NCBI RefSeq assembly: GCF_024734895.1
Contig: NZ_CP091430.1
Coordinates: 5,536,501 to 5,600,500 of the forward strand
Reading direction: 5' to 3'
Source of the DNA: Paenibacillus spongiae
GTDB lineage: Bacteria > Bacillota > Bacilli > Paenibacillales > Paenibacillaceae
Length of the DNA: 64,000 nt
The translations under genes were made by a program, and so were the position numbers. Below the pieces are notes generated by a model that saw only the letters and a program-made list of their open reading frames with translations, made no database searches and had not been told where the DNA came from. Position 1 is the stretch's first letter. Every line of letters starts with the position of its first letter. Shown in pieces: positions 32,766 to 41,694 of the stretch.

Positions 32766-35141
32766 TTACTTTAATTCCGCAACCGTTACGCCAGAGCCGC
32801 CTTCGCCGTAATTACCCAATCTATAGCTCTTCACATGCTTATGCCTGCGCAGAAAGTCACTGATCCCTTGGCGGAGAATGCCGGTCCCCTTCCCATGAAT
32901 GATATAGACTTGACCTAACCCCGCAAGAAAGGATTCGTCCAGAAAACGATCCACCTCGACGATCGCTTCCTCCAAGTTATCGCCGCGCAGATCAAGCTCC
33001 ATCCGAACATTGTCGTCGCGCGTTCTCTTCAGTGTAGCCGCAAGCTTCGGCTGCTGCGTCTTCGCTGCTTCGACACGCTTCACGAGCTCCAGATCGTCGA
33101 GGGCGACCTTCATCTTCATGATCCCGAGTTGTACGATTGCAGCATTGCCGCTCAGCTCCACAACGTGGCCGCGCTGGTTCAAGCTGTATACCGTGACCTC
33201 ATCCCCTGCCTCGATCCGCTGCGGCTTCGCCGCCTTCGCCTTCCCTGCTTTGGCAGGCTTGCGCGGCTCTGGAGCGGCTTCATCCAGCTTGCGTCTTGCC
33301 TCAATCAGCTTATGCTCCTTAACGGAGGCTCCTTCTTCCATAGCCAGCTTGCGAAGATCGGCAATGATCTGCTCCGCCTCACGCTTCGCCTTCGCAATCG
33401 TCTCACGGGCTTCCTCCTGCGCCTGCTGGATCAGTTTATCCCGCTGCTGGTCAAACTTAAGCCGTTCCGCCTCATGGCGGGCATTCTGCGCCTCCATTTC
33501 GATACGCAGCGTCTCTGCAGTCTGCCGCTCTGCTTCTGCGCCGAGGCGGTCCTGCTCCAGCGAGGCGATCATCGTCTCAACCCTCATATCGTCCTCGCTG
33601 ACTTCTCCCCGGGCATGTTCAATGATGGACCGCTGCAGCCCAAGACGTTCGGCAATCGCGAATGCATTGCTTCGTCCGGGAACGCCGACAAGCAGCCTGT
33701 ATGTGGGACTAAGAGTCTGAACATCGAATTCCATGCTCGCGTTAATGATACCTTTGCGATTATAGGCATACGCTTTAAGCTCGCTATAGTGAGTCGTAGC
33801 AACGATACGGCAGCCCAGCCGGTGCATCTGCTCAAGGATGGCGATTGCAAGCGCCGAGCCCTCAGCCGGATCCGTGCCGGCGCCAAGCTCGTCGAGCAGG
33901 ACAAGGCTCTTCGGCGTCATGTGCTTCAAGATTCGTATAATATTCGTCAGATGGCTGGAGAATGTACTTAAATTCTGTTCGATACTTTGTTCATCGCCAA
34001 TGTCGGCATAGATCGCATCGAACACGCACAGCTGGCTTCCGTCCTCCGCCGGGACGAACATCCCGGACATGGCCATCAAGCTGAGCAGGCCGATCGTCTT
34101 CAAGGAGACGGTCTTGCCGCCCGTATTCGGACCGGTAACGATAATGGCCGTATAGTTGTTCCCCAACTCGACATCCGTCGGCACCACATGTTCCGGTGCA
34201 ATAAGAGGATGGCGCCCTTTACGCAGCTTTAAGAAGCCGCGGTCGTTCATCATTGGAAGCGTCGCCTTCATCTGGTGAGCAAGCCGCGCCTTTGCGAAGG
34301 CGAAATCGATCCAGCCCAGAACGTCCAGATCGAGCAGCAAATCCTCTACATACTCAGCCGTTAGCGCAGTAAGACGGTGCAGTATTTTCTCTATCTCGCG
34401 GGTTTCTGCCGCACGAAGCTCGCGAAGCTTGTTATTCATTGCGACAATCGCCTCTGGTTCGATGAACAGCGTAGCCCCGGAGCCCGATTGATCATGTACG
34501 ATACCGCCAAAGTGAGAGCGGTATTCCTGCTTAACGGGTATGACGAACCGATCGCCGCGAATCGTGACGATCGCATCCTGAAGCATCTTTTGAACAGACG
34601 ACGAGCGAACCATCTGCTCCAGCTTCTCGCGGACCCTCGCTTCCCCGGTGCGCAGCTCGCGGCGGATCGAAGCCAGCTCGGCGCTTGCGCTGTCCATGAC
34701 CGTACCTTGATCGTCAATACAGTCAAAAATGGCGTCTTCAAGCGTTTTATGCTCCGTAAGCTGCTCTGCTTGAGCCGCCAGCAGCGGAATCGGGTCATCG
34801 TCATGCAGCTGCATAATGTGCCGTTTAACCCGTCTGGAGCCTCGTATGGTCTCCGCAATTTCGAGCAGCTCGGACGGATTGAGCATGCCTCCGATCCGCG
34901 ACCGCAGCAGCGCCGGACGGATATCGACAACGCCGCCGAAGGGAGCTGAACCCTTCAGCCTGTCTGCCTTATAAGCCTCGTCGGTCGCCTGCAGGCGAAG
35001 CTTGACTTCCTCCAGATCCGAGCTCGGCTGAACAGCCTCCGCCGCCGCTTTGCCTAGCGATGTAGCCGCATGCTGAATCAATTTATGTACGATTTTTGAA
35101 AATTCGAGTGTCTGTAATATTTTGGTATCCAAGTTGAGCAC
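32766..35141 (-). CDS. mutS2: MutS2 ATPase/endonuclease
   Basis: A 791-residue protein, full length for MutS2. It has the clamp/lever region, the ABC-type ATPase with Walker A TGPNTGGKT (about residue 336) and Walker B VLLDELGAGTDP, a long coiled coil (about 520-640), and a C-terminal Smr nuclease domain (about 715-791) with LDLRGDN and HGKGTG. MutS2 splits collided ribosomes and/or blocks homologous recombination depending on species. Start is within a normal spacing of GAGAGGGG. Confidence 0.95.
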   Translation of the reverse strand: MLNLDTKILQTLEFSKIVHKLIQHAATSLGKAAAEAVQPSSDLEEVKLRLQATDEAYKADRLKGSAPFGGVVDIRPALLRSRIGGMLNPSELLEIAETIRGSRRVKRHIMQLHDDDPIPLLAAQAEQLTEHKTLEDAIFDCIDDQGTVMDSASAELASIRRELRTGEARVREKLEQMVRSSSVQKMLQDAIVTIRGDRFVIPVKQEYRSHFGGIVHDQSGSGATLFIEPEAIVAMNNKLRELRAAETREIEKILHRLTALTAEYVEDLLLDLDVLGWIDFAFAKARLAHQMKATLPMMNDRGFLKLRKGRHPLIAPEHVVPTDVELGNNYTAIIVTGPNTGGKTVSLKTIGLLSLMAMSGMFVPAEDGSQLCVFDAIYADIGDEQSIEQNLSTFSSHLTNIIRILKHMTPKSLVLLDELGAGTDPAEGSALAIAILEQMHRLGCRIVATTHYSELKAYAYNRKGIINASMEFDVQTLSPTYRLLVGVPGRSNAFAIAERLGLQRSIIEHARGEVSEDDMRVETMIASLEQDRLGAEAERQTAETLRIEMEAQNARHEAERLKFDQQRDKLIQQAQEEARETIAKAKREAEQIIADLRKLAMEEGASVKEHKLIEARRKLDEAAPEPRKPAKAGKAKAAKPQRIEAGDEVTVYSLNQRGHVVELSGNAAIVQLGIMKMKVALDDLELVKRVEAAKTQQPKLAATLKRTRDDNVRMELDLRGDNLEEAIVEVDRFLDESFLAGLGQVYIIHGKGTGILRQGISDFLRRHKHVKSYRLGNYGEGGSGVTVAELK

Positions 35142-35277
35142 AACCCCTCTCGTTCCTTATTATAGCCGAAGCTGACAACGTATGCCATGACGTAAGCTGC
35201 CATGCATGTCTTTCGAAATAGCGGAAACACTAATTGTTGCACCCGAAACTTTACAAATACGCATAGGAGGGTTCCGA

Positions 35278-35637
35278 ATGCAGTTTCTGGGACATATTGT
35301 CCGCTTCATCGTTTCCGCGATCGTCCTGATGGTCGTCGGTTTTATCGTGCCCCAATTCAGCGTAGGCGGCTTCTGGAGCGCACTATTCTTGGCCTTGGTA
35401 ATTGCGGCTCTTGGCTGGATTATCGAGGGCATCTTCGGCAAACGGGTAACCCCGTTCGGTAGAGGCATCGTCGGCTTCCTCGCAAGCGCCGCCGTCATCT
35501 GGATTGCACAGTTTATTGTCGGCGGCGTATCCGTCACTTGGCTTGGAGCGATTCTGGCGGCGCTGGTGATCGGGATTGTCGATTTGTTTATACCGACGCC
35601 GTATGACGCCGGGCGAAAGCAGGAAAGCCGAGACTAG
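35278..35637 (+). CDS. Phage holin family-4-like membrane protein (YvlD type)
   Basis: A 119-residue protein of four hydrophobic helices in the pattern of the Phage_holin_4_2 family, a group of cellular membrane proteins named from similarity to holins. ATG at 35278 has AGGAGGG upstream; the earlier in-frame ATG at 35206 has none. It is alone, in opposite orientation to mutS2, and ends at a strong terminator. No lytic gene is nearby, so a phage role is unlikely. Confidence 0.72.
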   Translation: MQFLGHIVRFIVSAIVLMVVGFIVPQFSVGGFWSALFLALVIAALGWIIEGIFGKRVTPFGRGIVGFLASAAVIWIAQFIVGGVSVTWLGAILAALVIGIVDLFIPTPYDAGRKQESRD

Positions 35638-35671
35638 CCGCGTGGACGATTGCGCACAAGCCACACAGAAG

Positions 35672-35718
35672 ACCGAGTTTCCCGGGAGGTTCCGCCCTGC
35701 CGTCGAAACTCGGTTTTT
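35672..35718 (+). terminator. Terminator of the holin-like gene
   Basis: Stem ACCGAGTTTC/GAAACTCGGT with loop, followed by five T. Confidence 0.85.
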
Positions 35719-35874
35719 CGCTGTTGCTGCCAATTATCGGCAGTTTGTTCATCAAATGTTCAAAGGAGCCGTATCGTTACACACTACATTTTATCCGATT
35801 AACGCTATACTATAGATGTACAAAACAGTTGTACAAAAAAATTATTCGATATCGGAAATCGGAGGGTATTATTT

Positions 35875-36267
35875 ATGATGAAAAAAGCATTGTTCATTTG
35901 TATGCTCGCTGCGCTCGTTATGGTTGTCGCAGCTTGCGGTTCAAACAACAAGAATAGCGATAAGTCGCCGGAGCAGGATGCTGGCGTAGAAACAACCGGT
36001 TCGGCTTCGCAAGAGGTCGTCATCAAGGCATCCAACTGGGAATTCGACAAATCCGAATACGTCATCAAGAAAGGCGAGCCTGTCAAGCTGACGCTTGAAT
36101 CCGAGAGCGGAATCCACGGTATTGCAATTTCCGATCTGGATGTAAAGCTGGGTAATGGAGACTCCAAGGTCATTACGATCGATGAAGCGGGCGAGTATGA
36201 ATTCCGCTGCAACATCCAGTGCGGAACCGGCCACAGCAAGATGGTCGCCAAGCTTGTCGTTGAATAA
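35875..36267 (+). CDS. CuA-type cupredoxin lipoprotein (cytochrome oxidase subunit II-like)
   Basis: A 130-residue lipoprotein with lipobox VAAC (Cys21) and an acidic linker. The cupredoxin fold holds His in GIHGIAI and the cluster C-x3-C-x3-H-x2-M at about residues 112-123 (Cys112, Cys116, His120, Met123), the CuA ligand set of cytochrome c oxidase subunit II. There are no transmembrane anchors or other oxidase genes, so this is a stand-alone CuA protein, perhaps in electron transfer or copper delivery. Start follows GGAGGG. Confidence 0.82.
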   Translation: MMKKALFICMLAALVMVVAACGSNNKNSDKSPEQDAGVETTGSASQEVVIKASNWEFDKSEYVIKKGEPVKLTLESESGIHGIAISDLDVKLGNGDSKVITIDEAGEYEFRCNIQCGTGHSKMVAKLVVE

Positions 36268-36289
36268 TAAATAGAAGCAAGACGGCCAT

Positions 36290-36332
36290 AAAAACCGCTT
36301 TCTGCCCATTAGATTGGGAGAAAGCGGTTTTT
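36290..36332. terminator. Bidirectional terminator
   Basis: Arms AAAAACCGCTTTCT and complement around a short loop, A/T runs on both sides; ends the cupredoxin gene. Confidence 0.85.
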
Positions 36333-36526
36333 ATAATTCCTATATGAATTATTGATAGAGTCGATAAATTATCATAATGATCGGGGAGATTACCCGATTC
36401 TGACCGATTAATTGCGGAATCCTTATAAATGGCATAAAAAACCTTTATGGCCGCCCTTCTTCCCCCGAACTCGGCACCTTGTTAAGATGGATGCATCCCA
36501 TTTTCAATTTAAGGAGCTGTTCGCAA

Positions 36527-37204
36527 ATGAGTGCGATGAATGGACGCGTGGCGGTAATCAGCGGTGCAGGCACGGGTCTTGGGAGAGCCACCGCGATTGA
36601 GATCGCACGCAAGGGGGCAGCTGTCGTTCTTCTTGGAAGGCGCAAGTCGAAGCTCGATGAGACAGCAGCTCTCATCGCGGAGGAGCATCCAGGCAGCGTA
36701 TTCGCCCTCCAGACGGATGTTTCCGATGAGCAGCAGGTTAACCGGTCCATCGCAGCGGCAATCGAGAAATTCCGTCGGATCGACGTTCTCATTAATAATG
36801 CCGCCATATTTGAACCGGGCCGGGTCGGAGAGCTGACGGTCGAAGAATGGGAGCGGCAGCTGGCAATCAACTTAACCGGACCGTTTCTTATGACGCGGGC
36901 CGTCCTGCCGATCATGCGGCAAGCCCGTTACGGGCGCATCGTGAACATTACGTCGGGTTTAGCCTTTAACGGCGCTGGCGGTTATGCGGCCTATAGCGCA
37001 TCCAAAGCGGGGCTGGAATCGTTTACGCGGACGCTGGCGGATGAAGAGGAATCCCATAACATCCTGGCCAATCTGTATAATCCCGGCACCCTCCGCAGCG
37101 AGATGCACCGAACAGGCAAAGATCCGGCACTCGTTAACCCGGGTATTATCAGGCTGGCGACGCTGCCTCAAGGCGGCATTACCGGGACGATCGTAACTTA
37201 TTAG
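36527..37204 (+). CDS. Short-chain dehydrogenase/reductase
   Basis: A 225-residue classical SDR: cofactor motif SGAGTGLGRA, NNAA motif in LINNAAIF, catalytic Tyr-Lys in YAAYSASKAG and Ser in NITSGLAF. Substrate unknown. It is slightly short at the C-terminus. ATG at 36527 follows AAGGAG by 10 bp. It converges on the giant ZapA gene, sharing a terminator. Confidence 0.85.
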   Translation: MSAMNGRVAVISGAGTGLGRATAIEIARKGAAVVLLGRRKSKLDETAALIAEEHPGSVFALQTDVSDEQQVNRSIAAAIEKFRRIDVLINNAAIFEPGRVGELTVEEWERQLAINLTGPFLMTRAVLPIMRQARYGRIVNITSGLAFNGAGGYAAYSASKAGLESFTRTLADEEESHNILANLYNPGTLRSEMHRTGKDPALVNPGIIRLATLPQGGITGTIVTY

Positions 37205-37218
37205 CAAATATGCAAAAC

Positions 37219-37268
37219 GACGCACCGCTCACTTGCCGGGTAATATCCCGATAAATGAGCGGTGCGTC
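37219..37268. terminator. Bidirectional terminator between SDR and ZapA-fusion genes
   Basis: Perfect 13-bp arms GACGCACCGCTCA and complement, with a second small stem in the loop; short T run on the plus side. Confidence 0.85.
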
Positions 37269-37284
37269 TCTTTCATAGCATATG

Positions 37285-37839
37285 CTAGCTTTCCTCGATG
37301 AGCTCGATCCATTCGTTGTATTCCGTTTGCAGCTTCGAATACTCGATCTGCAGCTTGGAATGATCGATTTGCAGCCGCTCATGGGCTTGCCGCAGCTTAT
37401 TGCCGTCACGGTCGGAATCCACCAGCAGCGACTCCAACTCCGTCAGCCGCAAGGTGAGCTGCTGAACCCGGGCGCTCGTCCGGTCCGCCTCCTGCTCCGT
37501 AATAAGGAGCTGCTCCCGCAGCTCGCTCTCCGCTTCCGTCGAAACCGCCGCTTCCTGCAGTGCAGTCTCGAATTCGCTGCGTGCCGCCGCGGCTTCCTTC
37601 TCGAGGCGGGACACCTTGGCGCTTGCTTCGCTCAGCGCCGCTTCCCTCGTCCTCGCCGCCTCTGCCGCTTCCTTCTCGAGGCGGGACACCTTGGCGTTCG
37701 CTTCGCTCAGCGCCGCTTCCCTCGTCCTCGCCGCCTCTGCCGCTTCCTTCTCGAGGCGGGACACCTTGGCGTTCGCTTCGCTCAGCGCCGCTTCTCTCGT
37801 CTTCGCCGCCTCTGCGGCTTCCTTCTCGAGGCGGGACAC
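37285..37839 (-). pseudogene. C-terminal part of the ZapA coiled-coil gene, out of frame
   Basis: This 184-codon open segment continues the same 25-residue coiled-coil repeats (SRLEKEAAEAARTREAAL) and a unique coiled tail, but in a different frame from the gene at 37931-41410. It has no ribosome binding site of its own and would start inside a repeat. Two 1-bp losses in repeat units between 37868 and 37943 put it out of frame. It was probably the last 250 residues of one 1375-residue protein. Confidence 0.7.
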
Positions 37840-37990
37840 CTTGGCGTTCGCTTCGCTCAGCGCCGCTTCCTCGTCCTCGCCGCCTCTGCCGCTTCCTTCT
37901 CGAGGCGGGACACCTTGGCGTTCGCTTCGCTCAGCGCCGCTTCCTCGTTCTCGCCGCCTCTGCGGCTTCCTTCTCGAGGCGGGACACCTT
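37591..37990 (-). repeat. Six tandem copies of a 75-bp coiled-coil unit, two of 74 bp
   Basis: The TCGAG mark recurs at 37601, 37676, 37751, 37826, 37900 and 37974: three 75-bp intervals then two 74-bp intervals. The 74-bp units read GAGGAAG where full units have GAGGGAAG (minus strand). Each unit codes about 25 residues. Confidence 0.9.
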
Positions 37991-40900
37991 CGCGTTCGCT
38001 TCGCTCAGCACCCTCTCATTCGACCGGGCGGCTTCCGCAGCTTCACCTTCAAGCTCGAGTGCTCTGCGCCGCGCCTCGGCCAATATCGCCTCGCTCTGCT
38101 CGGTAGCCAGTGCCACGCGATGTTCCAGCTCCTCGACCCGCTTCCTTCCTTCCGCGAGGGAAGATTCATGGCGTCCGTTTTCTTCCGCGACCCGCTGGTC
38201 TGCTTGGTCCAGCTTGCGGCGCAGCTCCCGCTCACGGGCAGCATGCTGCTCAAGCTCCGATTTCAGCCGGTCGCGCACCTCGGTAAGCTGCCTAACCTGC
38301 TTTTCTACATCATCGTTATGACGCTGCGAGGCGGTCAGCTGATCGCGCTGCTTCATCAATTGTTTTTCCTGCTGCTGCAGCGCTTGGCTGCGTCTATTTT
38401 CCTTCACTTTCAACTCTGCTAACTGGCGCTGAAGCTCCGCAACCGCTTCTTCTCTCTCGGCCAGCACCTGCTCGAGCCGCTTGGCGCTCGCACGCAATTC
38501 TTCTTCTCTCGCAACGGATTCAACCGCCTGCTTGTCGGCTTCCTCCTGCCGTTTAGACATAGCTGCTGCTGCGGCTTCCTGCGCACGCTGCGCCTGATCC
38601 AGCTGCGCGGACAAACCGTTGCGCTCATCCTGCCACTCGGCTGCCAGACGTTCAAGCTCCCCGCGGTGCACTCGTTCAATCTCATCCGCAGCTTCTCGCT
38701 TCGCTTGCTCCAGCGACTGCCGCTCCTTATCGAATTGACCTTTGAGCTTGTCAGCCTGCTCTTCGCTCTCCAGCAAGGCTTGCTCCAGCATGGCCTGAGC
38801 GGCCGACTGTTCCTGGGCCAGCATACGAGCAGCTGCTTCGCGTTCCTTCGCCAGCTCATTGCGCGCCGCTTCATTCGCCTGGTCCAGCTGTTGGACATGC
38901 TCGGCTCTAACCTGCGCAAGCTCGGCATCCGCCAATTCCCGCTCATCTTCCAGCTTACGCTTGGCTGCCGCTATCGCTTGCTCCAATGCCTTCGATGCCT
39001 CGGAGCCTGCTTGCGCATGTTCTTCGCGCAGACGCGCTTGCTCATTCAGCGCGTCCTTGTTCGCTTGCTCCAGCTGTTCCTGCGCTTCAGCTTGAACGAG
39101 CTTCAGCTCATCGGCATGTTCTTCGCGAAGCTTGTTTATTTCAATGCCCGCTTGTTCCAAATCGGCTCTGGCCGCTTCGCGTTCACCCTTCAATTCCGTG
39201 CGCAGCCGTTCCAGCTGCATGCTGGCGGTCGCCCGCTCTGACTCCAGCTCTCTGCGGAGGCTGCTCAGCTCCAGGCTGGCCGCTTCGCGTTCGCCCGCAA
39301 GCTCCGTACGTACGCTGTCGAGCTCGGTGGTTACCGTTTCTCGCTCGCCTTCCAGTTCCGCACGGACCCGCTTCAGCTCCGCACCGGCCGCCTCGCGTTC
39401 GCTTTCCAGCTCCTCGCGCGCTGCCTTCTGCGCCTGCTCCAGCTGTGCCTTCGCCGCTTGGCGCTCGCTTTCCAGCTCCTCGCGCGCTGCCTTCTGCGCC
39501 TGCTCCAGCTGTGCCTTCGCCGCTTGGCGCTCGCGTTCCAGCCCCTCGCGCGCTGTCTTCTGCGCCTGCTCCAGCTGTGCCTTCGCCGCTTGGCGTTCGC
39601 TTTCCAGCCCCTCGCGCGCCGCCTTCTGCGCCTGCTCCAGCTGTGCCTCCGAATCGGTTCGCAGCCGCACCAGCTCTTCAATCGCGGCAGCGGCCGATTC
39701 CGTATGCACCTCGCGCTCCAGCTGCAGCTCGAACTGCATCTCCTCGAGCGTGCGTACATGCTCGGCTTCCCGTTCCTTAAGGACGCGTTCACGCTCCGCT
39801 TCCAGACCTTCGCGCAGCTTAGCCAGCTCAGCGGCCGCCAGCTCGCGTTCACGCTCCAATTGCGCCCGGGCGGCCTCCCGTTCGCCCTCTAGCCCCAGAC
39901 GTGCGGATTCCCGCGCCCGTTCAAGCTGCGCACGCGCCTCCTCGCGGACATGCTCCAGCTTCTCTGCGGCGGCTGCAGCCTCGTCATTATAGAGGATGAC
40001 CGTCTGCTCCAGTTCCTCGTTCACGCGCTGAAGCTCGGCTTGACTGGATTCGCGAAGCTGCTCCAGCTCCGCCATCAATGCCGCGCGAACATGCGCTAAT
40101 GCCTCTTCCGACGCCTCGCGTTCCCGCTTCAGCTCTGCCTCCAGACGCTCCAGCTCCATGAGCTGTTCGATTTGCGCGTTCTCAAGCTCGGCTTGCAGGC
40201 GTTCTACCTCGTTCCGGCGGTCGGCTTGGAGCCGTTCCACCTGCTCTTGACGCTCAGCTTCCAGCCGCTCGACTTCCGACCGAAGCTTGGTCTGCAACTG
40301 CTCCACTTCAGTCTTGCGCTGAGTTTCCAGCCGTTCGACCTCCGATTGACGCTCGGCTGTCAATCGTTCGACTTCAGTTTGCAGCTCGGCCTGCAGCCGT
40401 TCTACCAGGGACTGATGCTCGGCTTGCAGCCGCTCCACCTCGGATTGACGATCGGCCTCCAAGCGCTCTACTTCAGACTTCAGCTTAGCTTGCAGCCGCT
40501 CCGCCTCCGACTGATGTTCGGCCTGCAGGCGCTCCACTTCAGCCCGACGCTCCGCTGTCAGCCGTTCTACCTCCGATTGACGATCGGCTTCCAGCTTTTC
40601 AACTTCGGTCATGCGTTCAATTTCAAGCCGCTCGACTTCCGACTGAAGCTCAGCCTGCAGCCGTTCCAACTCGGTTAAATGTTCGGCTGTCAGTCGTTCT
40701 GCCTGCGATTCGCGCTCGGCTTCCAAGCGCTCTACTTCAGACTTCAGCTTAGCTTGCAGCCGCTCCGCCTCCGACTTGCGCTCGGCTTGAAGCCGTTCCA
40801 CCTCGGCCTGGCGTTCGGCTGTCAGTCGCTCTACCTGCGATTGACGCTCGGCTTCCAGCTGTTCTACCTCGGTCATGCGTTCCAATTCAAGCCGTTCGAC

Positions 40901-41410
40901 TTCCGACCGAAGCTCTTCCTGCAGCTTCTCTACCTCGGTTTGGCGCTCGGCCTGCAGCCGCTCTACCTCGTTCTGCTGAAGCTCTTTTAGACGGGAGAGC
41001 TCCCCGTCCTTCTGCTCCTGCAATCCTGCCAGCTTCACTTCGGAAGCTTCGCGCTGACGATCAAGCTCCGCCACGGCATCGGCCAGCTGAGATTCCAGCT
41101 CGTTCTGCAGCGAAGCAACCGATTGCTCGGCGCGTTCAAGATCTGCAGCCAGTCCTTCCGCACGCGCTTCCGTCTCGTGCATCCGCTCGTTCTCACGGCT
41201 TAGCCTGAATACATCCTCCGCCATCTGCACGGCCGCCAGCATCGCAAGCTTCGGTATATCCAAGCGGGGATATCCTTTTGCCAGTTTATGCATATTTTCA
41301 TCGACCACGGCGGCTACCCGCTTTATGTACTCGGGATTCGAGTGGCCTGACAATCGAAATTGATTTCCAAATATATCAACGGTAACGCGTGTCCGTCCGG
41401 CATTATCCAT
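37931..41410 (-). CDS. zapA: ZapA-domain giant coiled-coil protein (frameshifted C-terminus)
   Basis: 1159 residues. Residues 1-72 are a ZapA domain (VTVDIFGNQFRLSGHSNPEY, LDIPKLAMLAAVQMAEDVF). ZapA (normally 85-110 residues) bundles FtsZ at the division ring. After it comes unbroken coiled coil: 11-residue repeats of SEVERLxAERQ type (about 140-412), 22-residue repeats of AQLEQAQKAAREELESERQ type (about 590-665), and 25-residue repeats at the end. The frame breaks at about 37943. Position next to pheST matches zapA in Bacillus. Start has GGAG 8 bp upstream. Confidence 0.8.
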   Translation of the reverse strand: MDNAGRTRVTVDIFGNQFRLSGHSNPEYIKRVAAVVDENMHKLAKGYPRLDIPKLAMLAAVQMAEDVFRLSRENERMHETEARAEGLAADLERAEQSVASLQNELESQLADAVAELDRQREASEVKLAGLQEQKDGELSRLKELQQNEVERLQAERQTEVEKLQEELRSEVERLELERMTEVEQLEAERQSQVERLTAERQAEVERLQAERKSEAERLQAKLKSEVERLEAERESQAERLTAEHLTELERLQAELQSEVERLEIERMTEVEKLEADRQSEVERLTAERRAEVERLQAEHQSEAERLQAKLKSEVERLEADRQSEVERLQAEHQSLVERLQAELQTEVERLTAERQSEVERLETQRKTEVEQLQTKLRSEVERLEAERQEQVERLQADRRNEVERLQAELENAQIEQLMELERLEAELKREREASEEALAHVRAALMAELEQLRESSQAELQRVNEELEQTVILYNDEAAAAAEKLEHVREEARAQLERARESARLGLEGEREAARAQLERERELAAAELAKLREGLEAERERVLKEREAEHVRTLEEMQFELQLEREVHTESAAAAIEELVRLRTDSEAQLEQAQKAAREGLESERQAAKAQLEQAQKTAREGLERERQAAKAQLEQAQKAAREELESERQAAKAQLEQAQKAAREELESEREAAGAELKRVRAELEGERETVTTELDSVRTELAGEREAASLELSSLRRELESERATASMQLERLRTELKGEREAARADLEQAGIEINKLREEHADELKLVQAEAQEQLEQANKDALNEQARLREEHAQAGSEASKALEQAIAAAKRKLEDERELADAELAQVRAEHVQQLDQANEAARNELAKEREAAARMLAQEQSAAQAMLEQALLESEEQADKLKGQFDKERQSLEQAKREAADEIERVHRGELERLAAEWQDERNGLSAQLDQAQRAQEAAAAAMSKRQEEADKQAVESVAREEELRASAKRLEQVLAEREEAVAELQRQLAELKVKENRRSQALQQQEKQLMKQRDQLTASQRHNDDVEKQVRQLTEVRDRLKSELEQHAARERELRRKLDQADQRVAEENGRHESSLAEGRKRVEELEHRVALATEQSEAILAEARRRALELEGEAAEAARSNERVLSEANAKVSRLEKEAAEAARTRKRR

Positions 41411-41519
41411 ACAGGCAGCTCCTCCTCGCCAATTAGTCCTTATCCATTCATTTCATATGTTAGAAAACCGGGTACGTTCTCGGGTATTCGCCGATTACGC
41501 CCATTTTTTACTTTAACGC

Positions 41520-41549
41520 AGCATAACCGATCCGAATAAGGCCATGCAA
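41520..41549 (-). promoter_or_regulatory. Candidate promoter of the ZapA-fusion gene
   Basis: Minus strand TTGCAT (41544-41549), 18-bp spacer, TATGCT (41520-41525), about 110 bp before the start codon. Confidence 0.4.
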
Positions 41550-41694
41550 GTCGATGAGCATATTCTCATTAATTTCAGCGCTATTCGCCCGTTATCTCGT
41601 AATGTTTGGCGCATTAATAGCGGGCTACATGAAGAAGCCGCATCGATATCGGTTCGCAATGAACTAATTCGATACGGCTCCGGCCATCTCCTGC

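Noticed and set aside
35278-35637. Prophage remnant based on the holin-like gene
   Set aside because: No other phage genes are near, and this family is common in bacterial chromosomes.
37282-39992. Several long plus-strand ORFs opposite the coiled-coil gene (for example 37560-38321, 38986-39780, 39132-39992)
   Set aside because: They are shadows of the repetitive Glu/Arg/Leu-rich codons; products are Arg/Ser/Leu/Pro-rich with no ribosome sites.
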